The notes beneath the pieces are model-generated. The model worked only from the letters and a program-made list of their open reading frames with translations, was not told the origin of the DNA and ran no database searches. The position numbers were made by a program, and so were the translations under genes. Of a stretch of DNA of 64,000 nt, positions 38,119 through 50,720 are shown piece by piece. Position 1 is the stretch's first letter, and each line of letters opens with the position of its first letter. The stretch is taken from positions 3,399,501-3,463,500 of the forward strand of contig NC_090783.1 in NCBI RefSeq assembly GCF_040054535.1, in the 5' to 3' direction. Source of the stretch: Antennarius striatus. Taxonomy: Eukaryota > Chordata > Actinopteri > Lophiiformes > Antennariidae.

Positions 38119-39531
38119 CGGCCGGCCTTTTGTCTCACCGGTTCATCAATTTCATTTGCATCACAAGAAGCAAGAAGACACCCGCAGCATGTCAACGCGT
38201 CAGGGCTCTAAACATGGAAAGCAGAAATATTTGTCTCTAAACGTCCCATTTTTATTTCTCACGCCATGTGGAGTTACAGTCAGGAAAAACGCCACGTCTG
38301 TCTTCATGTAGACGTGAGCTGCTGTTCCGTTTGGATGCAATGGATGGCACAATGTGATTGGAAGGCAAGTGATTCTGATTGGTCCACAGAACTGGATCCT
38401 GCTGCAGTTTGTGTCTCCTGTGTCTGCATAAAGGTCAAGAAGATGATCAACTTTTTACATGAAGTCATCATGATATTAATAATCTGTGATCTTTGATAAA
38501 CTGGGGACGCCTTTTCAGACATATTTATGGTTTGTGTGTGTGTGTGCGTTTACAATTCGCCGTGGATCTGAATTTTAAAAAAAGGGCAGATTAAATATGT
38601 CTTTCTGCATTCATCAGCAGCTTTTCAACATTTAATCTGGAAGGAAACCCAGAATGCTTCATGATTTCTTTTGCTGAATCTTATTTCTTTTATCATAAAA
38701 ATCTTCTGTACCATTTACAGATGTAATATTTCCACTTCCTTGGGATTAATGTTGAAGATTTCAAGGTTTTTGGAAATATCTACCAATCAGCGCTAGGGTG
38801 TTAAATAATCTCCCCTGGATTAAAAAAAACAACAAAAAACGGGTTGGCTCTGTGAGGTAACGACGATACACGAAAAGGACAAACTGGACTCGGACTACAT
38901 TTTGACCAGGGGTCGATTGTTGCAGGTTAACCCGGTCAGGAAAGGTGCAGGTCTACAGAAAACATGAGGTGACTAAAATTAGTAGAAAAATAGACCAGAA
39001 TGCTGAATAATCCCACGCCTGATGACGTCATACTGTTTGAGATCCATTCAAAGCTTTTCTTTCTTCTTGTGCGTCTTCTCCGTGAAGCTACGGAGGGGTT
39101 GTAACACATATAGATTATTATCATACATACACCAAGTACCACAGGTGGTAGAAGCTACAGGATATAATCTGTGACTCTACATATCGTAGTCATATTAAAC
39201 GTAGAAAGTGACAATGCTGTTTAAACCACATAAATCAAATACACTGTACATCTCCATCTTGCAGAGTCAAGTGAATGTATTCTGCTTCTCTCTGCTGATA
39301 CAAGGCCACTGCGATCGTTTTGAGGTATCGTGAAAAGGAGTCGTAAAAACAAACAGAGTGATACTGTACAGGAGGAGGCGACGGATCTGAAAGGGAGGGG
39401 GACAAGCAGCAAGTCAAGGTACAACATATCCTATAACCCTGAATGAGAAAGGTCACTCAAAATTGTCAAAGCTAATTAGCAGCATCACATAATCAGTAGT
39501 GATCGACGTCGACATTACGGACGCGAGCACG

Positions 39532-40193
39532 TACAGTAGAACCCTGGGATACGAGGTGCTCGACGTACGTGAGACGTGAGATTTTGCATTTCGTGTCACT
39601 CTTTTCATTGCAAACAAAGTGAAGCAGCGTTTAGTTCATTATGCTCCTCACCTGTGGAACAAACTGCCTGACCACCAGAGATCTGCTCAACCTGTCACCT
39701 CATTCAAATCAGGGCTAAAAACAGTTTTTATTCATTTATTCATTTTACTGAATCTGTTCTTTAATTAATCTGCATTTAAAAAAAAAAATCATTAACTTTG
39801 GTTTAAATATTTTACTCTCCTGTTTAATTGACGTTTTCCTTTTAATGGCTCTTTTATTGATATTTTATTGTCTTGTTTTAATCTCCTTTTGTCTTTGAAA
39901 TGTTCTTGTCTTTCATTGCCTTTGTAAAGCACTTTGAATTGCCTGTGTACGAATTGTGCTATAAAAATAAACTTGTTTATGTATATAAATAATTATGCAG
40001 ATAAAATAGTTTATCGGTTGATTTTTTTTTTTCCTAATTCAGGTGGTTTAGGGCTTCTTTTTGTTTTTTAACAAGACTAGAATGGATAAAAATGATTGTT
40101 AGTTTTTTTTTAAAGGGGAGCATTTGTTTGAGTTACGAGTTGTTTGACTCAATCACGGAACGAATTCACCTCGGATCTCAAGGTTCTACTGTA
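39532..40193. mobile_element. TA-flanked MITE with about 25-bp terminal inverted repeats
   Basis: The left end 39532-39556 starts TACAGTAGAACCCTGGGATA. The right end 40169-40193 is its inverted copy, matching at 22 of 25 positions. The outer TA on both sides fits a Tc1/mariner-type TA duplication. The interior contains a LINE tail instead of a transposase. Confidence 0.65.
39605..39975 (+). mobile_element. LINE 3' end nested within the MITE
   Basis: The plus strand reads HLWNKLPDHQRSAQP and TSFKSGLKT near 39648-39730, the conserved end of fish L2-like reverse-transcriptase ORFs. An AT-rich 3' tail follows, with GTAAAGCACTTTGAATTGCC and TGCTATAAAAATAAACTTG near 39925-39977, characteristic of such LINEs. 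Boundaries are approximate. Confidence 0.65.
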
Positions 40194-40483
40194 CGTACAT
40201 ACAGTACGTATACGTATGCAGATGAGCAGACCAGGAGGCGCCTGCTCGCCACATGTCTTCAGGTAATATCCCGCACCGGAACGGGGAAGCTGTGAATGGT
40301 AGCATCTTTTATACGACCAAACCAAGGAGCTCGTTGCATCTCTTTACACGTCATAAACCTAAATGCGGTCGGTTACTAGAGGAAACCTACAAGTGTTTAA
40401 GCTTCTTGTCTTTTTTTGTTTTTCTTTGCATGACATGAGAGAACAAGTCTTCGTAGCTGAGGAAGAAGAGCGCCGTCTCGCCC

Positions 40484-43400
40484 TCATTTCCAGCTGGGTT
40501 TGGCGTTCCTGCCGGGCGTCACCGAGTCCCTGGACTGTGCAGACTTTTCAGAAAAGCTGTTACTCTTCTGGAAGTCTTGTTTTGCCGGAGGCGGCGGGGG
40601 GGTCTCGCTGCGATACGAGCTACGACTGGTCGCTTTCACGCTTTGCACCCTTCGCAAGTTTGTCCCCTGATGCCGCTCCTCGCTACTCTGAACGGCGGGC
40701 GACGGCTTGTTCTGTTTCGCCGGGGTTTGGCGACCCCGAAGCGAGGGGCTGCGCGATGGGGTGGAGGGGACGGAAAGGGCGCCCGCTTCTTTTTTGTTGC
40801 GGGAGCAAGACGCGACGGTGTTGCGGGCAAAGCCGGGGACGTCGGAGGTGTTTTTTGTGCTGAGGGCGTTGGAGCTGCTGTTCTCGGAGGACGCCGTCGG
40901 GCGGGCCTGACCTTGAGATAGCGCCAGGGCTCTCATGGTGGAGCGGCACATCTTTTCCTCCGGCGCCGGCTTGGGAATGTTCCTCAGGGGTTTGGCGCTC
41001 GGCTTGTGGATGGAAGCCTTTCTCGGGGTTGAATCCCGCCCCCATCTTGAGGTTGTGAGGTTGCTTCCCCGCTGACCTTTGGACTCGTCGGGAGGCACGC
41101 TGGAGTGTCGCAGTGGTCTCGCCGTTTTCTCCATCCTTCCTCTCGCCGGGGTGCTCTGATCCCGGAGAGGCCGGCGTGACAATTCGGCGCCGTCGTGCGT
41201 CTGCGCTCTCTTACTACTTCCTGTCCTCGTCAGCTTGCCGATGGGGACGACTTTCCTCAGGCCCTGACTCTCACTGCTAGTTAGCGTTCGCACTCCACGG
41301 CCGCCGCCGCCACCGGCATTAGATGCTTTGCTAGCTTTGCTTTTCGCGTGCGGCGGTTTTCTCACGCCTCTCGCCGCGTCTTTCTCTCGACATTGCTTTC
41401 CTTCGGCCGTGTCGCAGCTCTCCGTGTCCCACTCGTCAGCGTTAGCGGTCATCGATGAGGCGTCCACGCGTTTCGGGGCTGAAAGCTCGTTGGTTGAAAC
41501 GGACTGATCGATGGGAGACACGGAGCCCAAATTAGAGGAGAAAGAGTTTGGATTTTCTTGGTTCTCCCGATCCGCGGTGCAGCGAGGGATCCTGAAAGGT
41601 CCGTCTTTTGTTTGAGACGAGCTTTCGATCTCGGAGTAGTCCAGAGCGACGGAGCAGTCGGTTTCGGTGCAGTCCAGTACGTAGAACAGTGGTTGCTTAC
41701 TGGAGACGGTGTCCAGAGGGAGGGGTGTGTCGCAGGTTGTCGAGGAAACTGTACTGTTATCTTCTTCTCTCTCTCTCTCTGGAGAGATCCCAGCCTGGGT
41801 GGAAGGATCTATTTTTCCTTCGCAGGCTGCCGCGGGTCCTGCTCCTTCTTCCGAAGCCTTGCTACGAAGGAGGTTGTCCAGGTTTGAAGGAGGCGGCTGC
41901 CTCTCCCGTTCCAAATCGGACACCGCGACGTCCCCCTGATTGAAAAAATGCATGTGATTGCTGTTATTGTTCGGACTCGGAAGGTCAAAAGGTTGAGGAC
42001 CCCGAACTAACGTGTGCTTCTCCACACTAACATTCATGTGGCTGTTAATCGTTGGGTTGGGTTGATGGGGGGACTTCTCGAAGACATAACAGGAATTAGG
42101 CAGAGCGCTGCCCTCTGACACAGATGAATAAATATTATTGTTGATGTACGGATCGCTAGGATTCCTCCCCGAGGAGGAGAATCTGGCCAGAGGGCTGATG
42201 GGTTCGGTTTCCGCGCACGGAGACGTCACCCGCCTCTCGCCGCCCAGCTCGCGGTTGTCGTCCTGATCCAAGATCCAGGGCGTGGTTCTCCGATGAACGC
42301 TGCGGCCCGAACGAGGTAGGCTGTTAAACTTGGAATAGTCTCCGGGATTCCCAGTGCCTCCGTAAAGCTCCAGGTATCCCCTCAGTTCTCGGTCGGCCAC
42401 GGACGTCACCGTGTGACGGTGGCGGCGGGCGCTAGCCGAGCGTCCCAGGGGGCTGTTGGGACTCTGCGACCTCTGCTGGAGGAAGTCCAGCAGGCCTTCC
42501 TTGGTGAGCATCTCCACGTCGTTCTCGCTGCTGCTGCGACCGAATACGCCGCTCTGATCTAACGCCGACCAAGCGAAACGCTTTTCTTCCAATTCCCTCA
42601 GACGACGTTGTCGGGCTGCTTCCTTCAGCTCGCGGTCGTGGTTGTCCTGAGAAAGAAGAAAAAGACAAATAAACATCTGTATAACCAGAATGTCTCCCTG
42701 CTTTGTCTTCTTTTTCCACAACAAAAAGATACCTTGACAGCTTTCTTGAACTTGTTGCAAAAGTCTTGGAAGATGCGGAAGCACTCGTCCAGCTTAAAGG
42801 TGTCCTTGTCTTCACAAAAGAAATCGATGAGAGTGTTTCCCTCTTTCCTCAGATCCATCCTGCGTCTCTTCAGGTCCTGAAGCGTCCGAGCTGAACCCTG
42901 ACATGTGAATCACACACATTCCTCATCCGCGACATTTAATAACACTTTCACGGGTGTCGTTATTGATGTAATACGTCACGTGACCGACGATTGTTTCACC
43001 TGCAGAAAGGGTTCCAGCTGCTGCAGCAGCTCCTGGTCTCCTTGAATCTTCTCCTCCAGGGATTTGATCCGAACGTACAAGGAGGAAAACTCCACTTCGA
43101 TGTTTTCCACGGAGACCCTACAGGGAAACACGAATCAAAACCGGGCTTAGGGACAATCCTGCTGCCGATAAACGTAATAAAAACTGAACTAGAACAGCAG
43201 AAATGCTTTAACATATCCCGAGGGACGCGGGGAGGTTTTCTGCATTGTATAGACTAATGCAGAAAACCACCAGCATTCGACTGCATCCGGTGATTGATGC
43301 TCAAAAGCACTACGGTTAAGTTGGACGCCAGATGCAAATAAAGACAACCTTCCAGGTACAAATGCTTTGCTTTCCAACATTAAAAATTGTGAGACGTCAC

Positions 43401-46400
43401 CACTTCGCTTTAAAGCTGAGGTTTATGTTCAGCCTGCATGACAGCATCTTGCCTTTATGAGGGGGAAATCGGCGCATCTAGAAAATAGAAGGTCTTACCT
43501 GGAGGCGCTCTGGACATCCTGAAGGTTCTCTGGAAACTTTAGCAGCTTCTCGTCTTTTTTCTTTGCCTCCTGAGTGGAAGGAAACCACACGCAGATTACA
43601 TCCAACTGTTAATGTGCATGATGAAGTGCTGCTACTCTTTAATTTGGTTATGTAAGCGCTTGGCTTCTGTTTCCTGTCACCATCTGCTGCCCACTTGCCC
43701 CCACCCCCACTCCTCCGCCCCTAGCGATCTCAGTATTTGGCTGAGATTCTTTGCAACCCTTCGTCAATAGTTTTATTCCTCATAAAATCCCACCATTCAA
43801 AGTTCGTCACACACGCGCCCACGCCGTCATTGTCTGGAGCCGTCAGCGGGTTGTCAGCGGTTCTCATCAGCTTATCGCGTTCGACCAACAGCCCAGAGAC
43901 AAACCTTCATTGTCAGTCTATCAACTTGCTGCTGTCATTTAATCAGTCCAACGCACTCAACTTCCTTGTGGCTGCCGCCGTCTTTGCATGTTCACTGACT
44001 TCCTTTCCTCTCCCCCATCAGTTTCAGCAGAATCATCCACCACCGCCACCACCAGACGCTCTTTTTTTTTTTTTTTTTTTAGATTTACAAACCATGGCAA
44101 CAAAGTGCAGCAGGTTCATCCCCGGTTTGTTGGCCTTGGTGTCGGCCAATGAGAGCAGGGACGATAGCTTGAATCCGAAAGCGTTGCCTGCGTAGCCACC
44201 CTGAGAACCACGCAGAAAAATAGAAAAATATTCAAGGATACGAAGACCAATGACTTTTTCTTTTTGTATCTGAGAACAAATCACATTAAAACCACTGCAC
44301 TCACTGCATTCATGATGTTTCCAGCCTGCAGGACGAGATGCAGGATGGCATGAAGCTCCTCACAGTTCATCAGCTCTTTAAAGAAAGGAGAATTTGGAGA
44401 AAATCATCAGGACTCACAGAAAGATTTATTATAGAGAGGTAAAGCAGAGCAATTTAGGCCTGAAAAATGATCGGGTGTCATGTTTATTCCTAACTACGTT
44501 CACAACTTTTACAGAAAATCTCATATTTTGTCCAAAGCATCACTGATATGTAATTACATATCGCCACAACAACCCTTCAAACACGACAGACTCGTCTTTC
44601 CACTCCGTCCCCACGTCGCCGTATCTCAGGTGACGGCGTGCCTGCTCAAATATCCGGGTCACCTGTCGGACCACATGTGACCGTGTGTGTGTGTGTGTGT
44701 GTGGAGATAACCTGTGAGTCATCACCTTGAGTGGCGATGCGCACCACATCGATTTCGTGACTCATCACGGCGCAGGATGGGAAGAATTCTTCGCGGAGGA
44801 CCATGGCCTCGATCCGAACTTCGAACCTGAAAGATGAAAGATTTATTTAAAAAAAAAAAAAAAAAAAAAACACTCCTCAAGATTAGCATTAGTATAAAGA
44901 AAATAAGAAGACTTGAATAAGAAAAGCACATTTCCCTTCAAACACTTTGAAACGAGCTCACCGAGGCACTTGGATGAGGAGGTGCATGAATGAATCCACC
45001 AGCGTCAGCTTGTCTGGGTCTCCTTTAAACGCCTGAAGCTTCTTTATCTATTAGGGAAAAACAAGGGAAAGGCAAGTTCAGGTGGCTCCTCTGGGTTCCT
45101 ATCGATATCACTGCCTTCTACCAGACGTCCACACACCTCCTCTGCATCGGGCAGCAGCTTCAGCAGGTCTTTAAGCAGCTCTGCTCCGTAGATCTTTCCT
45201 TCTCCTCGCCTTATGTCCTCAACAATAGAGCGGTTGGACCTGGAAGACAAACGGTTTGCTTCCATTACCCCTGATGATGAACGGTCCATGTGATGACCGC
45301 TCCCACCCACCCCCCGTGTTAATACAGCATCACATTCACGTGTTACTCACACATAATTTTAATCTACTGAAGGCTGCATGAGACTCTCAGCATCTATACA
45401 GATGATGGGAGATAATATATAGTAGATGAATACATTTAAGGGTTTGAGTGGAAGGAAAAGGCCGACACACACGATGCAGCCGACAGTCAAATGACATTAA
45501 AATACAGTGGAGAGCCATGCAAACACATTGTTATGCAAATCACACAACACACACACACACACATATTTTCTTTTCTCCACTCCAGATCGCTTGAGCTGAG
45601 TCTTTTGAGCGCACCTCATCAGTTTCTGACCAATGAATGGTAAATAATGGGGAGCTGAGGAAACCTATTAGACTAGGTGACACAAACGTGACCCTCACCT
45701 CCTTCACTTGCAAAAGGTTCTTAATGAATGGAGCTCCAAAACACAGGAAGAGAACGACTTTAAAACACCATCAGGGTCGGACTAATTATTACCTACAATA
45801 AATAGACTTCAAGGCTATGACGTCTCTACAGTTCAAGGGAAGGGAACCCCTAGAAAAAGGGTTAGTTTGCGTAATTTTGTTGCGTTATCATCATCATATC
45901 TGTGTGGAAAAACAAAGTTTAAAGACAAATGACGCTTGTTCATCATTACAACCATTAGATCAGGAGAAACTCCACAGAGGTGGTGCCCAAAGGGGCCTTA
46001 GTAGGTCTCAGTCTTACTTTTTGAACTGCTTCAGGAAGATGCCCACATTCATCCCCCGCTTGGAGTCAAGGATGCTGATCTGAAAGACAAGATGACGGAT
46101 ACGCGTTTAGGAGATTTAAAGGAAGTGAGGGTTCCAGTTCTACGTCCTTTATGTCCGAGTCGGACCACTGCTCCCCCCCCCCTTCTTGGTGCCCGACTCA
46201 CCTCATCCTTGCTGCTGTCCTTGAAGGATCGCGACCTGGACAGACCCGTCGAAGCGCCGGCCGCCGGCGCCGTCCCGCGCCCTCCGGCGGCGGCGGCGGC
46301 GGCCGCCTCCTCCTGCTGTCCGAACAGCTCCTCCACGGAGCGCACGTCGATCTGGTACTGATGCTGCCTCACCGCCATCGTCCAGATGTTGGGCTTCCCC

Positions 46401-46720
46401 CGGACCTTCTCCTCCGGGATGGGCTTCCAGAAGAAGCTGCGGACGCGCCGCTTCTTCCTCCCGCTGTGGCTGCAGGACGAGGTCGCCGGGGGCGGAGGTG
46501 GCGGAGGCGGGGGCACCCCTGGAGGCGGGGGTGGCAGCGGAGGAGGCGGGGGAGCTGGGTGCTTTGAGGCGACGGGGGCGTTACCCAGGGAAGGCGGGGC
46601 GCTGTGGGCGTGCGCGGACATGGGGGGCGGGTCGGAGGTGGCGACGGAGGACGACGGGCCGCCGCTGCTTCCCTCGCTGCTGCAGCTCTCGGGCTCATTG
46701 GAGGAAGACGGGCTACTCAT
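40484..46720 (-). CDS. fhdc1: FHDC1, FH2 domain-containing formin (INF1)
   Basis: Formin that nucleates actin and binds microtubules; in mammals it affects Golgi organisation and cilia. Eleven coding exons: 46202-46720, 46018-46079, 45137-45239, 44962-45047, 44726-44826, 44305-44375, 44093-44200, 43499-43569, 43000-43117, 42733-42897 and 40484-42646. All are GT-AG and total 1188 aa plus TGA; human is about 1143. Residues 55-78 are an FH1-like polyproline stretch. The FH2 domain covers about 90-468 ([59 protein letters not shown]). The 720-residue tail comes from one 2163-base exon, is Ser/Pro/Arg-rich and probably disordered, but keeps conserved islands. The start is the first in-frame ATG, after GTG ACG CTT GTG. 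A short alanine run lies at about 139-145. Confidence 0.95.
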
Positions 46721-46898
46721 CACAAGCGTCACGGGGACGGGCCGTCGGCGTACGAGCTCTGTGTCCCCCCCTCTCTGCTGAACGACGGCGGGCGTCCCTT
46801 CATCTAGTCACAATGGCGAGTCGTTTGATCCTGTCCGTCCTGCCCATCACTCAGCCGGGCAGCCATTGTGCAAAGTAGAGCTTTGAAGGTTACCTCCG

Positions 46899-46966
46899 AT
46901 GGGGGGAGAGGGCAAGGGGTGTGTGTGTGTGGGTGTGGGGTGGGGTGGGGGGGCGGCCATGGGGCT
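46899..46966 (+). other. G-rich tract with quadruplex potential upstream of FHDC1 coding
   Basis: Plus-strand runs of four or more G (for example GGGGTGGGGTGGGGGGGCGG near 46937) lie about 200 bases upstream of the FHDC1 start codon. At least four G-runs with short loops are present. Confidence 0.55.
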
Positions 46967-49900
46967 ACAAGAGCAACACAAACAGGACAGAACGGGATTA
47001 CACCGGGTTAGTCATGCATGTTGTCACGGGCAATCTGAAATTAGGAGGGAAATTAAAGGGTGTGACAGATCAAACAAGAAGGTCCCCCCCCCCCATGATC
47101 CTCTCTGTCTCTCTATGAAGCGCCTTTGAAGTCGGGCTGTGAGGTGTGTAATGGTCATAGACGGTTTCACCCACTGCTTAGCTTCTGTTACACAGTTTGG
47201 TATCATCTTCAGTCGTAATGAGCTCCGAATGAAGTGGGAAAAAAAAAGAAAAAGAATGTTTTGTCATCCCGTAGAGAACCGGTCGACACCAGAAGAAAAA
47301 AATAACCTCAGGTAATAATAATAATAATAATAATAATTATCTTGAATATTTCAAATAAAAATGACGTAAGTAACAACTTTTAGAGGATCTTGTAAAATCG
47401 TCTCGCTGTGTGTTTCAGAACTCAGTCATCCAGCCGCTCGCTGCACCTGATCTCCAGGGATTATGACTAATTAATACAGCAGACGTCACAAACCGCCTCA
47501 TGTTGCTCCCATCAGCCCACTCTGCCGTAACCGTCCCCAGAACCGGACCGCGGCGTCGCTCATGTCTAATTCATGACCTTTGACCTCACACTGAGTCACC
47601 TCCTGGGAACACGGCGTCGCTGACGGACGCCGCGGAACATTAAAAAAAAAAAAAAACCTCCAAACGACGAGACGTCAAAGTGAATCAGTGAGTTTAGAGC
47701 CGATCAGAGACGTTTTTACTGTTTTTATTGTCGTCTTTTAATTTTTCATTTCTCTACAAAGAAATGAGTGAGGAAAAATATTTGGTTGATGTTGAGAATT
47801 ACTTGCGAATTTTAAAAAAAAAGTTTTAAGTCGTCACTCTTAGCACCGATTCGCTTTTGATTCCTTCACTTCGACATAAAAACTTTTTCTCCTGCTGAAG
47901 ATATTTAAACGCTATTTAAATAAACTCTTTAAACTCTATTACTCTGCTTTTTCTACTGTTTATTGAAGGAAAACCTGAACACACTGGAGACGGAAGACCC
48001 CAACGTTTCACCGTGAAACCAGGTATAAACGTACCAATAGAAAAACAGAAACAGGTAGCTTGGTTACCAAATAGAAACCACAACATATCTATTTTATGCA
48101 CCACTTTTTCTATGAAATCAAGAAAAGACTTGTTTGTAAATCTCCTTTGGAAGCTCAACAAGTTCCCAGGCGATCCAAACGTTTCTCACACTTGGAAACA
48201 GCTTGAACTTTTTCCTGTCTGCGCCGGGATTAAATCAGCCATTTGAGCATTAAGCTTAGCTTCCAACCAGCCATTCTGACTTGTCATCCTCGACCTAACG
48301 TGATTTACAGATGAGGAAACACACCTCGGTAACTCTATCCAGAGAGGCCCGAGGTGGATTCCACACATCCACCTGCTGTCCCGACCCAACGCGGAGTTGA
48401 CCGGGCCTCGCCTAGACCTCCACCTGCCGCGGACCTCAAGGCGTTCCTGCCCCCATCAGTCTTCATCAGTGACAAGTAGCTCCACACCCAATGTCAAGAG
48501 TCTTTTTACCAGTAACACAGCCCAGAACAAAAAGTAACTTAGACCCAGGTCAAATGTCTTGTTCTTGTAGCTAAGTTTGTGGAATTGCATCGTGGGAAAT
48601 GGGAGAATTTAAAGGGGCGACATCTGACGGGGTAAGAGCTTACAACCCTTCTGTTTTTCCTTTCTGTTACACAATCAGACCTCCAACTGCTTCCAGGATT
48701 TTTTTTGAAGTTCTCTTCCTGTTCCATGTAAATCCCATTACGAAAAGCCCTGATGGATTTTTTTGGGGGGGGGTAACTGTCGACAAGCATCCGGGGGGAG
48801 CCGCCTACTCCACTACAAATAAAATCTGCTCGCGCTCACCCCATGTGTAATCCTGAAGGTCAAGATGCCCCTGCCTCTCATAATAATCCCCTGTTGCTAC
48901 CTTCCAAGTTCAATTTCCTGAGGGTCAGTGAACGCCTCGCAGAGCCCAGGTCTTTCCCTGACACCGTGGGGGTAAAAGGGGGGCGTTGAGAAAGCGTTTG
49001 GCGAGTCCAGTCCCATCATCATTACGGCGGGATCGCTCGTTAGCGGAGGGAAGTGTTGTGCAAGGCTCAGCGGGACGCGGCGGTTTTGATCCTTCGACCA
49101 CCTTGATTTTCAAACGGTGCTGAAAGGACAGGAAATGAGATTCGATGTTCGGTAGTCTTGGAAAGCGACTAATGATGGCTTTCATTATGTAATGTATGTT
49201 ATGACCATGTTGATTCCGCTGATCCTGGAAGAAGGATTCTGCCTTAGAACCGAACATCCGAGGTAACAGACTATAATAAATTCAAACCCGACCTTTCATA
49301 GAGTGACCGAGGTCAACGCTTCAATTTGTCCGATGATTTGGTTCAAGTACATGAAGTACCTCCAAAGCTGACGGCTGGCCAATCAACCTCAGGTCTACTT
49401 GGCGTCACGTGCTAATAGAAATGATTAATCAATGAGACTGATCACTTACGAATCACTTCCTGTGTCTGTGCCACGTAGGTTTGGCTGGTACCCCACCCTG
49501 AATATACTCTTTTCAGTGGAGAGTTGATGCCCACACTTCTAATGACCCACAGTGTTTCATGAACTCTTGATGGGGGAGTGGAACAGTTATTAGAAATTAG
49601 GTTTATTTATTTTGAACATGAGTTAAGAGTGGAGAGAAAACCATTCGACTTGACAACAATAATTATCTTCACCTTCACTGTCGTGCAGACCAGTGACGAT
49701 CCCAACGAAGGTCGGTAGACCTTTCAAAGGACGTTTTGTGTTTGTCTGACAGAACTGTGGAAGTACTCCCCATTACAACGCTCAACAATTAAGAATCTGA
49801 AATGCTGTAGGGTGCATCCCAAGCCACTAGTTGGGGGTGTAACTGTTAAAAAAATCAATGGAATAGAGTAATTTCATACAGGCTTTTGTGGAGCCGTGTT

Positions 49901-49983
49901 TCAGGTTTGTCTTTTATCAGAATGCACGGTGACTAAAACCTGGTTAACAAACTTTGTGGCTTCATTTCTCTAAAACGGCAAAT

Positions 49984-50096
<113 letters not shown>

Positions 50097-50234
50097 GCGT
50101 TTGACCAGTTGGATTGCATATAAAGGCCTCCACATCCACTTTGGATCTCTCCTCAGACCAATGGCTGATCTGACTTGGTTGTCGTTTTTACAATGAGACC
50201 GACACACAATAGACTGTGAGTTGAGCATACTGTC

Positions 50235-50313
<79 letters not shown>
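50235..50313. repeat. (CA)n microsatellite
   Basis: About 79 bases of pure CA repeat, 140 bases from the previous array. Confidence 0.95.
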
Positions 50314-50315
<2 letters not shown>

Positions 50316-50684
50316 GACAACCAGTGCCCAGATACCAGACAAAAGGATTGTGATGCCAAAAAGTCTCCTTTATTTCCACAGAGGAAATCAAATGACACCT
50401 TCCAGGTGCTTGTAGGCAAACACAGATAAAGGCTGACAGTACAGCCGTCCTCGGCAACACGACCGACTGCTGACCACTAAGATGTAACAGGAAGTGGCTA
50501 AAACGGGATCGCTACCATATTCAATCAGCATAAATCTGGCCTGCTGCATAAATGACATAGAACCTCGTCCTCGAACAAAACACACTTATTCTAACAGTTG
50601 GTGTAATCCAGACAGAATGCGCTTGAGTTACAACCTAAATATCAAATATCCAACTCACCATTTCAAGCTACTGGTTGTGTAATA

Positions 50685-50720
50685 CACCCCCACCCCCCAC
50701 CCCCACAACTCCCCACCCCT
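50685..50720 (-). other. Predicted G-quadruplex motif
   Basis: The plus strand is C-rich; the minus strand has five runs of four to six G separated by one-base loops and one longer loop (GTGGGGGTGGGGGGTGGGGG at the core). Confidence 0.6.

Larger units (their letters stand above)
27500..40480. other. Gene-poor TRIM2-FHDC1 spacer
   Basis: Thirteen kilobases without a recognisable gene. Part may be the TRIM2 5' region and part FHDC1 3' UTR. CCAAT motifs occur at about 27979 and 30434 in locally GC-richer DNA and could belong to further TRIM2 promoters. The remainder holds the microsatellites, SINE-like head, LINE fragment and MITEs listed separately. Confidence 0.55.

Noticed and set aside
38025-38311. 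Overlapping open frames of poly-His-Thr or poly-Cys-Val across the CA arrays here and at 28250, 49954, 50221 and 52536
   Set aside because: They are translations of dinucleotide repeats, open in several frames on both strands, without splice or start support.
40363-40921. Plus-strand open frames of 114-166 codons opposite the FHDC1 last exon
   Set aside because: They are antisense shadows of a GC-rich, well-supported coding exon.
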